DNA of 64,000 bases from Apodemia mormo. Taxonomy: Eukaryota > Arthropoda > Insecta > Lepidoptera > Riodinidae. Under the pieces are notes generated by a model. It was given only the letters and a program-made list of their open reading frames with translations, made no database searches and was not told the DNA's origin. Below are positions 50,345 through 62,290 of this stretch, in pieces; position 1 is the stretch's first letter, and every line of letters starts with the position of its first letter. The stretch spans positions 40,320,686 through 40,384,685 of the forward strand of contig JAUPFN010000008.1 of NCBI GenBank assembly GCA_036924255.1, given 5' to 3'. Position numbers and translations under genes: made by a program.

Positions 50345-52045
50345 AATTCAGTTGGGGCAAGTGCGCCATATTTTTCACTGAGATTTCAATGCTCAATAAA
50401 TGATTTAAATGTTGACTTAAAAGTGTACATTTATTAAATTGACAATATTTCTGTGGCCATTGGTCAGACCATGATTGTGCGCACTTTTTACTAAACAATG
50501 TTAATAATACAATTAGCATTGCGAAAAATGGATCGTTTGATCAGATAGACATATCTCCATCTACAGTTCTCTACAGTCTATGAATATCAAGTATCTTCTA
50601 CAGTCTATGAAAATTTTAAGATAAGTTAAAAAACAGAATATTACATTTGATCCAAGGATTTATAACGTTATTATTTCGATATTTTTGCTGTTTCGTGATT
50701 GGTTCGCTGCGTTTCATGCTGTTTCGTGATTGGTTCACCAACTAACGCTAGCAGACAACGTCATAATATCATATATTATAACCAATCACAACGACGGAAA
50801 TATATCGAAATTATAACGTTATAAATCCTTGATTTGATCATACATACATTAAGGCCACAGATTTGGTATTTCGAAACTACAATAAACAATTCAATCTAAT
50901 CTATCAATATTTTTAGGATATTTTATAAGAAATTGGAAAACATAGATATAGGTGCACTTACCCCTGGAAACGGGGAAAATGCGCCTATAAAAAAACGCTA
51001 AAGTATTACGTTACAAGAAAAATAATTGTCTTACTCTATAAAATATTGCCAACTAAACGGATTAATCTTGTTTCTTTTTTAATTATCTACCCCTATATGC
51101 AACTACGGCTCCTATAACAAATTTGGGGCAAATGCGCCATAAACTAGTATTCAGGGCTGCTAAACTTTTTTGTGTGTTTGTGACGCATTCATACCTTAAC
51201 TACTCATCATCATAAAATTTTATATACACTGTCAAGGGTACGGAAAAGGACATAGAGAGTCTTAGACTTAAATAGACCAATTATTGATAGTTATTTATAG
51301 TTTTCCAATTAGCAGTACTATTCGGTATATTTTAAAAACCTCTTACCAGCAATGTAGGTAATTTGACGAATGTATACTCATAAGCTTTCGCGCTTTTTTT
51401 CCACAGGATTATTAATAATTAACGGGATCTGACCGCGATTAGTTGATGGATTATTTTCCCGATATTTCGGTGCTGTTGCAAGCATCATGATCACGGGGGA
51501 ACTAAAGTGTTGTAACTAGTTGAACCATTATGAGGTAACGAACGAGAAAGAGTGTAGACAGGCTTGTCTGCTCATAATGGTTCTACTTCACTCTATCGAC
51601 TGAATCATAAAAGTTGGGAACTTCTGACTTGGGGCAAATGCGCCATACTACTCACAACATAGGCGCAATTGCCTCACTTGACTTTTTTGACGTTAAGATT
51701 TTAAATTCTACAAAAAACCCATTAATTTCACTATTTAGGAGTAAATAAAAACACAGATTTAAAGAAAAACTTCTAAACGTTGTATTTTCCTTGTGCATTT
51801 GCCGCGATACAACTAATATTTAAAAATTTTAATCGATCACTACCACGAGGTCATCTCTGGTACATAACAGGTCTAAAAAGTAATGGAATAGTGGATATTT
51901 TAAGTTAAGCTGAATAGAGCCATCTGTGATTGTGAAGTGGCATTATGTTTTAGTTTGATTCATTGATATAAGATGTCGTTAACGGAATAATATCGGAAGT
52001 TTTCGATATTTTTATGGGGGCGCACTTACCCCGTCGGCGCACTTG
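50345..52045. repeat. Region with dispersed GGGGCAAATGCGCC motifs
   Basis: 'ggggcaa(a/g)tgcgcca' occurs near 50353, 51125 and 51634, and its inverse 'gg(c/t)gcacttacccc' near 50951 and 52019, with 'ggcgcacttggccc' at 52034. The inverted outermost copies suggest one unclassified element of about 1.7 kb. No ORF recognised. An unrelated 'cccgatatttcggtgctg' repeat lies at 51456. Confidence 0.45.
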
Positions 52046-52079
52046 GCCCGACTGACTATATTTATAATTTATTTCTATG

Positions 52080-52225
52080 GATTATATTAATACACAGAAA
52101 TAAATATATAAATACTTACACTTCGATTGTTGACTAACACCCATAATACTAGCAAACATTTATTTACTTTGGGGTTCGATCAATTCGAGCAATTCGTCCA
52201 CTGATATATTATTACTAGCTGCAGC
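52080..52225 (+). repeat. SINE family 1, 3' tail only
   Basis: 'gttgactaacacccataata' and 'tactttggggttcgatca' match the 3' half of the copy at 44436-44705. Confidence 0.6.
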
Positions 52226-52404
52226 GTGCAGCCCCTTGCATTATCAAAGTTTTTTATGAAGCCCGCGTGAACACCTATTTTTCCCGGGACAAAAACTAGC
52301 CTATATGCTACTTCATGTGTACCAAATTTCATCCTAATCGATCAAGCCGTTTTTGCGTGATTGAGTAACAAACATTGAGTAACAACGATCAGATTGATCG
52401 AGTA

Positions 52405-52570
52405 CTGTCCGAAGGTGGTGTCAAGAGTCTTCGCAACCGGCGTGTGTGTATGAAGAAAGTGATGAATGTGGAGGAAGCGAGACAAGCGTGCAAGGATCGT
52501 GATGTATGGCACTCGGTTCTCTGTGCCTACCCCGTAAGGGATCTGGCGTGAAGATATGTATGTATGAGTA
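52405..52570 (+). repeat. LINE 3' end fragment, copy 2
   Basis: Near-identical to 39145-39300 ('gtgatgaatgtggaggaagc', 'accccgtaagggatctggcg') and ends in a TATG-rich tail. Confidence 0.65.
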
Positions 52571-52975
52571 ACAAACATCCATGCATCCAAATTTCGCATT
52601 TATAATATTAAAATATTGATTGTCGTCCATGTTAACTCTAGCCGTCGATAAGCCTGCTATTTCTGTTTGCCACTCAGCATTATTCTTTCAAGGCGGTGTC
52701 TGTTTCTCTGCTGTGGGATAAGCCCTGTCAAAGTATATAAAGCAGTGTCGTCCGCGAACAGTGCTAGTTGGACTTTTTGAGTCTGCCTTAGTGTAAAAGT
52801 TATTAATTATACAATTTAAGCTTTAAAAGACTACACGCTAAAGAAGGATGTTGAGTACTTACTCGATTTTGATACCAAATATGTAAAAAAATAAGTAATA
52901 AGTTTTGACCTATTTCCGTATAAAAATGATAGTACGGACACCCCGCGCACGGTGCGAACATTCATTGTCGGCTCG

Positions 52976-53024
52976 GGTAACTAATAAAGATAAATAAAAG
53001 GGTAACTAATAAAGATAAATAAAA
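52976..53024. repeat. 25-bp direct duplication
   Basis: 'gggtaactaataaagataaa' plus 'taaaa' occurs twice in tandem. Confidence 0.8.
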
Positions 53025-53529
53025 AAGAAAACTTTAGTGTCGGACTAAGAAGTTCCGACTTTACGTGTAGGACAAAGTAACCCTTGAATTATGATAATAA
53101 TTAACAAGTTGTTGTGAGAAAATTAGGTTGTTTTTAATTAATATCAATTTTAAAAAATCTCATAATTCTGAATCTTTAGAGTGGAGGAGGACTCGTCAGA
53201 AAAAGCATTGAATGTGTAGGACAAGTATTCGTGTTTTAATTATATAATGAAGCGATTGAAGTAAAAAAAAATAATTGTTATTAATAACATTTTTCCATCA
53301 CCGAATCAAAATGTTCGAAGCCCCTTAACTTTATTAGTTATCCAATTTGAGATTTTTCGAAAATAAAAAAGATGGGCATCTCGTCAAAACGAAGCTGTTC
53401 ACAAAAATTCAGCTTGTTATTAATGAAAAAAAATTGTTCCTGTAACCACGGTCTATAGCTGTCGCGTTCTGGTTCGGAGCGTATGGTAGTCAATATATTT
53501 ACATATGGCATTTCATCATCTCCATACGG

Positions 53530-53772
53530 ACAACAATTTTAAATTGTGCGCTCATTTCAAATAGAATCGCGTCGGTCGCGACACTGTCAATTTTATTTCT
53601 TTATGTACATTGCTTTGTAAAAAACAACTTTAAATCATGCACTTAAGGTTGGATATGCAGACATATGTTTTTGCCATATCTATAACTACCAATAATTAAA
53701 ATAAGGGACACTTTTGAGTGTCAGTTTTGTTCAGGACTGTGCATCTTGGGTTTTTCACATCAATGCTTTTAC
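53530..53772. mobile_element. Decayed copy of the TA-inserted MITE
   Basis: 'ttttaaattgtgcgctcat', 'cgcgacactgtcaatttta' and 'ggactgtgcatcttgggttt' match the MITE at 26133-26437. The left end is missing. Confidence 0.7.
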
Positions 53773-53865
53773 CAGTCAGTCTGTAGGTATATTATCTTTT
53801 CCTCTTATCATCAATAGAACCAGCTTGTTTGTTATTCTATGAAATAAAAATATATAAAAACAGCT

Positions 53866-53925
53866 CGTAATTTTACCTAAGGAGCTATACTTATTAGTAT
53901 AATTAGCTCCTTAGGTAAAATTACG
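53866..53925. repeat. Perfect 22-bp hairpin
   Basis: CGTAATTTTACCTAAGGAGC and its reverse complement, with a 16-nt loop. Probably a minimal MITE. Confidence 0.85.
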
Positions 53926-54029
53926 TGATATCACCTTAATAGGTGATAACACGGATTTGAATGAATACGGCTTTCAAGGTAATTTCTTAGGTTGTCAGTT
54001 TAGCTTGCATTTATACCCAGAAATATAGT

Positions 54030-54125
54030 TACTGTGGGTGATACCTATTAACAATATTTCGCGGTTTACTACTTCGCCTATCGGCTCAGATCATGAGGTC
54101 CCAAGATCGATTCTAGGGTCGAGCA
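54030..54125 (+). repeat. SINE family 2, decayed head
   Basis: 'tcatgaggtcccaagatcga' and 'ttctagggtcgagc' are a mutated family 2 head, placed directly upstream of a better copy. Confidence 0.5.
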
Positions 54126-54144
54126 AAAATTGTTATTATATAGG

Positions 54145-54405
54145 CTTTTATCGCCTCTGTGGTCTAGTGGCCCAGCGTTGGCGTCGACCACACGAGGTCC
54201 CGGTTTCAATTCCCGGGTCGGGCACTTAAAAAAATGTTTTTTCAGTTTTCTGATAAACACAAAGTTGCCCGGGATTGGAAAGTGCCCGGTTGGCGATAGG
54301 CTTGCCACCTATCACATTTGTGCGACCAAGTATTTAGGCTAATTGTGGGTGCACTTGTACCTCTGCCTACCCCGTCGGGGATACGGGCGTGAAGATACTT
54401 ATATA
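54145..54405 (+). repeat. tRNA-headed SINE, family 2, near full copy
   Basis: 'ctgtggtctagtggcccagc', 'gaggtcccggtttcaattcc', body 'aaagtgcccggttggcgata', and 3' end 'ctgcctaccccgtcgggga' followed by 'tacgggcgtgaagata'. The 3' end resembles that of the LINE fragments at 39145 and 52405. Confidence 0.85.
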
Positions 54406-55004
54406 GGCTTTTCTTAAAAATACAAAATCTCAGTAGCAATTCAGAGTCTGGCCTGGTCTGGTGGCATTTACCACTCGTGCCTGGGGTGGCACATAAAGTT
54501 GTCAGTTCCAATTATCCCTAGAGGTAGTCGATAATCGTTACCAGGTTGGTAAAAAGCCAATCAATTTACCAACCGAAAAACAAAAAATATCAAAATCTGT
54601 AACAGGTATTTATGTTTGATTTTGTGGCTTGCCTTACGCACTAAGTGATAAGTCACGTCTGACAATGACTATCTCTGTTATGTTAGACCTTTTATAGCGA
54701 TATTATACTGGACAGTTGTAAAAACTTATCAATCACAAAAAAAAATATGATTTTATGTAGTACCTTGTTTATTAACAATAAATTCATAAACATTAATTTA
54801 GACAAGACTGTGTCACTGATTTTTGTACCATAAACACATTTGTTTTACAATACAACACATAGAATCCCTATGAGACTGAAAAAAGTAAAACCTTAACAAT
54901 ATAGCTACATAATTCATTTATTTATAATAGAAAAAGTAGAATTTATACCAGAAATGAAACATAAAAACGGTTTTTATTACTTGCTTACATTCCTTGAACT
55001 CTAT

Positions 55005-55400
55005 AAAATTTATACCCAAAACACAAGCAAATAATTTGCTTACTTTGGAGTTAGATCAGTAAGTGTAATTTGTCCCTGAATTAACTATATTATTATTAAA
55101 TAATTTGTCCCTGAATATTATATTATTATTACATAATAATATAATATTCAGGGACAAATTACACTTACTGATCTGACTCCAAAGTAAGCAAATTATTTGC
55201 TTGTGTTATGGGTGTTAGATGATACTAATAGGTACATAGAAATACATATATAAATACTACAATATATTTAATAAACACCCAAACCCGGAAATACAAACAT
55301 TTATGCTTATCACACAAATGCTTGACCTGGTCAGGAATCTAACCCAAGCCCCTATTGCATCGTCAGTTGCTAACCTCTCAACCAACGGGGCGGTCTAAAT
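55005..55400. repeat. SINE family 1: reverse copy plus an opposed 3' tail
   Basis: 55105-55400 is a reverse-oriented SINE 1. 55010-55090 is a forward copy of its 3' tail ('acttactgatctgactccaa' versus 'ttggagttagatcagtaag'). The two tails form an inverted repeat. Confidence 0.7.
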
Positions 55401-55409
55401 ATCTTTAAT

Positions 55410-56860
55410 ACATGTAAAATGCAGCACAAACATTCTTAAATTGTTTAGATGTCTATAAGCAATATAATTGTAAAAGATTTAATTTACTTATAATATATAA
55501 ATGAATATAATAATATGTATAGTTAGCAAAACAATATATTTGTGTTATTAAAATGTCTCATTATATTGAAAAAATTCATTAAAATATAAACGAAATACAT
55601 TATAATTTATAATACATCCAGTGTTATTTTAAATTATATATTAACATGACAATATTTGTTCCTATATAGGTGTATCTACATTTTTTACAGTAACAAGTAA
55701 AAAATATCTCATTTTCGTGTTTATAAATAAAATTTGTTTATTTAATATTTTGAATGTAATACACTAACCTTCCAGAAAAAAGAAGAAGAACTAGTAAAAA
55801 TAATAAAATTATCGACCAACCTCAATAAGAGAGTCGTTATCTTACTTACAATTTTGTCACATACACTTCAGTTGTTACAATCTAAACAAATATATTAAAT
55901 ATTAAAATTAAAAAGGTGAAATGCTCTCAAGTAATACATAATGAGATATCTTTACACCAAGTCCTTATTCTATTTGTAAAAGAGTAATATATCCAATGTT
56001 TTGTTATTTTATTTTTTGTAATCTTTTATTCCTATATAATTAATGTAATGTGAATGAAAAAGTTGTCAGTGTGAAGATATTAATCAGGCCTCAACAGCTG
56101 TATAGATTTAGACATAGCTGGGCAGACAATTTGACCTTTTCTGGGTGTAACTTTATTTGTACATTAAAAGAGAGCACCATACTGAAAATAACTGTTATAG
56201 ATAAAAGGCAATGTATCTATCTCTTTGGCACAAAAGTTACATTTTCTCACACCATGCACAGCATCTAATGTCCAACCTACCGGTATAAATGGCGAAGCCT
56301 TCTATGTGCCAACACACTAGACAAGGCATGCTCTACGCCACTTGTGTTCCACTAAGGTGAGGTCCATGAACCGCACCTACTTCATTCCGTAGTAGGCCGT
56401 GGTGAGACACATTGTGTGTTTCAAATATTCAAACTTTACAAAGAGACTAACATTACAAATTAGTTTATGCAAATTGATTCATCCAACAGCAAGAATTTAA
56501 TTTCTATGCTACCTTTTTTGAACACACCATTTTAATTGGAGTAAATAGCATAGAATAACCAATGAAATGCATAAGTACCATGTAATTCACTGCAGTTACG
56601 ACCTTTTGGTTGTGAAAAAGTTACATCCTCATTAATTATTCTACACTGCGATTCTACTTACTTATGATGTTGGTTGGATGATTTATGATTTTAGCAATGC
56701 AGCACAATTACACTGATAACATAATGGAAGTTTACTTTTACTTAAGATAACTTGTCTAGTACATAGTACTTTAATTTTTCTGGTAAATGGAAGGTTAGAG
56801 ATTATATTATATAGGTATGTTTGAATTTCATTACTTGTATCTTAATTATAAAAAACTTAT
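55410..56860. other. No gene seen; downstream of RNase T2
   Basis: Very AT-rich up to about 56050, then ordinary non-coding sequence. The plus-strand ORF at 56050-56268 has no recognisable motif. Confidence 0.4.
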
Positions 56861-56871
56861 AATGTGTTCTT

Positions 56872-57341
56872 TTATAAGGTGAACAATTGCAACCAATAAG
56901 TAATTCTATATAACTGAAGTAATAAATACCTGTAAGTATCAGAACTACTGTAATGCAGGTACATAATTTCTTCAGAGGTATCACAGTTAGTTAATACAGA
57001 GCCCAGTCCTAGAATACCATCACAATTTTCGAGCTTTAGATTTTTCGAAAAACAAATTCTTATTTCTGACAAGTAACTCTGACCATCTATTTTCTTACAT
57101 TCAATTTCTGGACGTACACCTAGTTTAGTTACAACTGCATTTCTAATATCATCTAAAGAATATCCCTTTGTGTTTGATGGCAATATGTTGGACGATGAAA
57201 GTATATCAGACATAGAATATGTTTTTTTCCAATCAAGCCCTGTGGAAAAATATTTGAATTCTGAATTGAAGTGTTCTAATACGGCAGCACATGTTCCATG
57301 CTTCGTCCATTCATGTGCCCAGAGGCTGTAAACGGATGTTC
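56872..57341 (-). CDS. RNASET2: RNase T2 exon 3 (terminal)
   Basis: Acceptor ttttatag, then GTSVYSLWAHEWTKHGTC (CAS II). Ends with TAA-type stop after LLLQLYRITYWLQLFTL. Confidence 0.85.
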
Positions 57342-59094
57342 CTATAAAAGATAACAAGAAAATATTATATACTCATTGCGAATCATTAATTAAGAAGGTA
57401 AGTTGTAAATCTGTGTCATAAACTAATTATTCCAACCACATCGGTTGAAATAAGTAGTTCTGCACAAGGATTACATATAATAAAAGATATACTAAGGTAA
57501 AAATTTATATGGGTCTTTTAAATAAAATATAACTGTTATTGTAGTTTTAAACAGGCACTCTTTCTATCTTTGTCACTTAAATATAATATTAGTTCTTAAT
57601 AAAACAAAGGAAATTGTGCCAAACCTTTTGAAACACCTAGAATGATGGCCAACATGAAACTCGACAAAAATTACTTAAAAAAAGTTAAACAAAACAGGAC
57701 ATTGCCAACTAAACCGACACCTACTTAATGTAGGTGTAACAGAATGCCATATATGCTTATGAAAACAAGCCGTCTTATAAGCTTATAAGATGGCTTGTTT
57801 TCATTAGCTTGTTACATCATGCTTGCATCATGATGCATACATCCATTAAAACCCCACACATCAATTTATTTTATTTATTGTTTATTTAATTGCCCTGTGA
57901 TCAGAATTCAACTGTAGACTACATAATAGAATCTCTCTTAAGTTTAACAGACTTTAGCCATACAGAAAACAATCACTACATAGTATAAAACAAAGTCACT
58001 TTCTCTGTCTGTCCCTATGTCCATATGTATGCTTAAATCATTAAAACTATGCAACGGATTTTGATGCTGTTTTTTATTAATATATAGATTGATTCTTGAG
58101 GAAGGTTTTAGTATATAAACCTTTCCGATATTCCCACGGGAACAAAAGCTACGTGGGTAAAACCGTGGGCAGGTCGCTAGTATAGTACATGTGTGAATAT
58201 TGTTGTGTATGTCACATGAATTTAGTGTGTGTTTACCAGCAAATATGTTTGTCCACAATGAAGACAGTTCATCTTCAATTGGTCTAACTTGTTCGGGGTC
58301 AAAAAGCCATGTTCTATTGCAAAATGCAGGTCCAATGGTCCCGAGTTTTGTTGGCCAAACCCCGTGTATTGTCCATATGTCATCTTTTTTGGGCATTGCA
58401 CAAGTATGGGCTGGGTTTTCTTTTTTCCACTCTTTGCATGCAGTGGGAGGCCATGACTGAGTAAAAATAAGTAAATCAAATGGATGATCCTTTTCAACAG
58501 TACTGTTTAGTGCATAGACACTGAAAAAAGAAAATACTGTTACACCCCTTTTATTTTTATTTAGACAGTGCAGAATTACATAACAGGTTTTTTTTTCATT
58601 TATAATAAAATTAAAAAGTTAATTTAAAAAATAAAAAATAAATGTTAATTTAAATATAAGAGACTAGACTAACAAAGTCGTTACATAAAAGTAATATATA
58701 TGTGTTATTATATGCATCAAATGCATATGTATCTTCAAGCCAAATTCCTATCAATAGAAAACAGGCCTTCAAATACAATATGGCTTGCTTTGCTTTCTTC
58801 ACACACATCTCTCGACATAGTAACACGTCAATTTATACAACCATCGAGTTTCATCCGTACCCAATCGATTTCAAGGTAATACAATCTTCCTTGGTATCTT
58901 CATCTATATAGGTTATCATATGTACTTTTATTTGTAATAGCTTTGTATATCTGATTTATGAATTTTTCATTAATCATTCTTTAATAGTCAAACTAACGGT
59001 GCATGCCCTTTTTATTTTTAAACCCACATTCTCTTTTATCCGTTATTATTACTCACCAAGATAAGACAAGTGAACCATAAATGAGTTTAAGCAT
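56872..59094 (-). CDS. RNASET2: Secreted RNase T2, complete (3 exons)
   Basis: Exons 59094-59057, 58520-58237 and 57341-56872 join in phase into about 263 codons plus stop, close to the usual T2 length. It starts with a hydrophobic signal peptide (MLKLIYGSLVLSCVYAL). DLLIFTQSWPPTAC begins the T2 fold. CAS I reads WTIHGVWP and CAS II reads LWAHEWTKHGTC, so the catalytic His of CAS I and the Glu, Lys and His of CAS II are all present. Later Cys residues (EIECKK, RICFSK, LENCDG, VLTNCD) fit the fold's disulphides. The family cleaves single-stranded RNA in secretory, lysosomal or extracellular spaces. The last 20 residues are less conserved and could be replaced by a downstream exon (a GT lies near 56935). 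Alternative ATG frames over exon 2 are shadows. Confidence 0.9.
57759..57804. repeat. 46-bp near-perfect palindrome
   Basis: ATGAAAACAAGCCGTCTTAT, centre AAGCTT, then the inverted arm with one mismatch. In RNase T2 intron 2. Confidence 0.85.
57968..58180 (+). mobile_element. Helitron-like fragment with CTAG end
   Basis: 'acaaagtcactttctctgtc', 'ctatgcaacggattttgatg' and a terminal GGGCAGGTCG-CTAG. The same start occurs at 25580. In RNase T2 intron 2. Confidence 0.5.
58237..58520 (-). CDS. RNASET2: RNase T2 exon 2
   Basis: 284 nt. Acceptor ttttttcag, donor TTTGCTG/gtaaac. Encodes VYALNSTVEKDHPFD, LLIFTQSWPPTACKEWKKE, DIWTIHGVWPTKLGTIGP (CAS I) and ends SSLWTNIFA. Confidence 0.93.
59057..59094 (-). 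CDS. RNASET2: RNase T2 exon 1 (38 nt)
   Basis: ATG plus LKLIYGSLVLS and two bases of a Cys codon; donor TCTTG/gtgagt. It completes a signal peptide in phase with exon 2. The exon is too short to appear as an ORF. Confidence 0.8.
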
Positions 59095-59430
59095 CTTATT
59101 ATCCTTAAAGATTACACGTATCGCTTTACAGTTTAGAAAGGTAATAAGGTGTGAGATGAGTTGCGTATCGTCTAATAAGTAACGAGTAGCTATTATGCAT
59201 TTACGGACGTATATCAAGATTTAAGTCTTCAATTCGCAAATTGCAAAACATCAACATTCAACATTTATATTTTGAAAGCAGAAAGTTGAATAAATTATGA
59301 AACGTCATTTGTGACACGTGACAGATGTGACATTTTCCGAACCAGTTTTTTTTTGTCACGCATGATGCATTTGCCACTGACAAGCAAACTCAAAACCTCA
59401 GCTCAAAACCTCTGATAAAGGAAACTAAGG

Positions 59431-60150
59431 TGCCCCACAGACCTACAATAATATTGCGCAATACTTTTATTGTGCAATAATATTGAATACCCTTTTGATT
59501 CCAGACGTTCAATAAATTCACTCAATAAAATTGACAAACCAGTCTGATCACTATTTTCGTGCGAGTAACATGTCAGACGACGAAGTTTTGGTGGCAACCA
59601 TGCTGGTGATTTTGTTAAATAAATCTATACAATTCTATACACTCAAGTGAAAACTCCCGTTCTTCTTCTTTTATTTATTGGTTTTGTTTCGATCAACACT
59701 TATATTGATTAGTGAATTGGCCTGAATGTCGAATTTCGGACGATGTTGAGTTTCGGCCGAAAGTTGAATTTCGATCGAATGTCGAAATTTGGCGTAATGA
59801 CGTATTTCGGTTAAATGTTCAATTTCGACCGAGTGTCGAATTTCGGCCAATGGCCGAAATTTAGGCCCATTCTACTAACAAGATGAATAAAATTACCGCG
59901 AAATGACGAAAATTTCTTGCTCGTCATTTTGCTTAAATTTACGACACGACCATACATACACACCGCGACTGTCCGACCGCGACCGCTCCAAGCTCTGAAG
60001 AGAAAAATATTGTGCAATATTAAACCTACACAGTGCAAGAAAAAATACTGTACAATAAAAATTAAACCCGCTCAAACTTTCGTTCAATCATTGTGCAATC
60101 TTCAATATTAACTCCAAACGGTCAATAATATTGTACAATAAGTAATATTG
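59431..60150 (-). mobile_element. MITE family C, copy 3, interrupted
   Basis: Left end TGCCCCACAGACCTACAATA, right end decayed. About 59665-59905 is foreign sequence holding an 18-bp minisatellite, inserted into the MADF-like segment. Confidence 0.7.
59727..59872. repeat. 18-bp minisatellite, about 8 units
   Basis: Imperfect units like TGTCGAATTTCGGCCGAA follow one another at 17-18-bp spacing, each keeping the TTTCG core. Located inside MITE family C copy 3. Confidence 0.8.
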
Positions 60151-60863
60151 TGAACATAGACTAGTATATTATATATCGGGGTAATCTAGGGGCCGCCGGA
60201 GAAGTTACAATGTCATATAGATACCTACTTAAGTATGTACATGGAACTACTATTACTAAAGGAAGTAAGAGAAAATAAGAGCAGAATACGCAAATTTTAT
60301 CTCTTCAGTCATGTAACCCAGGTAATGAGCTAAAAAAAGATACATATATATTGTCGGTGTTGAATTTACCTAGGTATATTATATTACGATGTACAAATTG
60401 TCTTCATGGTCATTTGAACGTTATCTATTATTTAATAACTGACGTTCAAAAAGAGGTTACCATTAATCCTATTTTGAATAAAAAAATTTTTATTTGATTG
60501 ATTTGATTGTCACAAGATTTCTCACGATAAAATTTTTGTTGTGCAGGGTACGGTTGATAACATTTTTCGATGCTTTTACTAGAAGTCCTTTGAGAATTTC
60601 AACGGGTACACTGTTAATACTCTTAGTCAAATGAATGTTTAAACCCTGTAAAAAGTATTTGGTATGCAAAATACAAAATAATTTTAAATTAAGTATTTCA
60701 GATACCAAATACAAAATACTTTCGAGAAAGGTATTTGAAATACTAGATATAAAATAGGTATTTTATAAATACTGTATAAAATACAAATACTTTCGTAACA
60801 AAACAACACTTCAATTTAAGGTTTTTTATTATAGCTCTCATTATACACAGATTAGCAGAACAA

Positions 60864-60989
60864 TTATTGTAATTTTAAGTTAGACTTAAGTAAAACCAGC
60901 TCTTCGAACATCTTATCCGTCGTTTTCCTTCGATGTGGCCTCATGATCATAACCCCAAAAGAGATTCGCTCCACAGGGGCAGAGCTCGG
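60864..60989 (-). pseudogene. hAT transposase C-terminal (dimerisation) end
   Basis: Frame from the insertion border to TAA: PSSAPVERISFGVMIMRPHR then RKTTDKMFEELVLLK. This matches the hATC dimerisation motif (LPSSAxVERxFSxGG...LxxxxFExLLxLK). Upstream codons (VLYL) resume at 61982 beyond a second element. The rest of the transposase is not recognisable, so it is a remnant. Confidence 0.8.
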
Positions 60990-61973
60990 CAGCATTGCCA
61001 ACCGAAAAAAAATTTACTTCGTACCTACATTATATACAGTTAAAAATCTCGTATTTTAGCTTTCAAACCTCACATTCATTATTATTTTTATTAATATTTT
61101 TCCGGGGCAAAATACACATTTAGCTTGTGTTGGTGTCTGGTAAAAGCTAATCTTTAAAAATCGGATCCTTTAGCCATTGCTGTCTAAAATTTTGTGGACG
61201 ATGCTGCTAAAATGTGTTACCTTCCAATTGTCTTGTCCAACCGTCTTTTTTGGGTAATTTTCTAGGCGGAGTCAAAGTAGGCGAACGATCACTATTTTCA
61301 CCGTTATCACTCATATCGATACTTCTATTACACAACGAAATTCTATCTACACAAAAAAAAATATTTTTAAAACAAATCAAGGGTGGATCCAGAGGGGGGT
61401 TCAAAGGGGTCATGACCCTCCCCCAGCTAGGGGTCTGGGTATGGATTTATTAGGATTAGATAAGGATTAGAGTCTATCTTGACTGAACCTCAAATATGTG
61501 AACCCCTCCTGAACTGAAGGCTTAAAAATGCCCTTGAAACCAAATAGCAACGTAGTACAAGTAAGCACGGCCGACATCACAGAACAATGTTACTCTAGGG
61601 AGGCCGACATCCAACTAACGGAACACGTAAGGAACAGAGAAAGTAGATATTTGCGCTACGTGTGATAAAGATGGCTAATGCTAAGAAGGAAATTATTTGT
61701 TAGTCGGGGATTTCCTGTTTAACACGATAGGTACCATAGACAATCATCGCGTTAATGCTACAGTGAATTGGTAAAGAAAGAACTTCCTACAAGTTCTAAT
61801 AGATGTCACTAGTTTTTGCTATTGTTAATTAATGGTTCGCAAAATGTTCGTTGGGCATATTATCAAAATCTCGTACCTACATAATGGTACAAGGATAATA
61901 GTGTCCTCGTACCTCGTACGGAAGATCACAAATCTCGTATTTGTACGAAAACCCCGTAGGGTTGGCAACCTTG
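60990..61973. mobile_element. Non-autonomous hAT element inside a hAT transposase remnant
   Basis: 984 bp, ends CAGCATTGCCAACC and GGTTGGCAACCTTG, flanked by exact 8-bp GAGCTCGG (60982-60989 and 61974-61981). Carries only a short start-like ORF on the minus strand near 61210-61310 (MSDNGENSDRSPTLTPPRK). Confidence 0.88.
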
Positions 61974-62290
61974 GAGCTCGGCAAATAGAGTACAGACTAT
62001 AAATCAATCATAATGGCCGATGTCAGAGAAAAAGAGTCACCATCTAGGTACTAATTTTTTCTCACATTAATAACGAACGGCATGTTCAGTTCTATGCGTT
62101 TATTTTATAAATTACACCAAAATATAATATATTTTTTATCCGAAAAAATTATTTATTAAATACTAAGATACTAAACAAAAATATTTAAATATAAGAAGAT
62201 ACAAAATCCTTCCTAAAAAAGCATTTTAGATACAAGATAAAAATATGTATTTTGTATCTTGTATCTGTATTTCAAATACTTGTATCTAAG

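Noticed and set aside
58222..58497. 91-aa ORF starting MKRIIHLIYLFLLSHG, looking like a signal peptide
   Set aside because: It is the wrong frame over RNase T2 exon 2; the CAS I motif is in another frame, and a phase-correct signal exon exists at 59057-59094.
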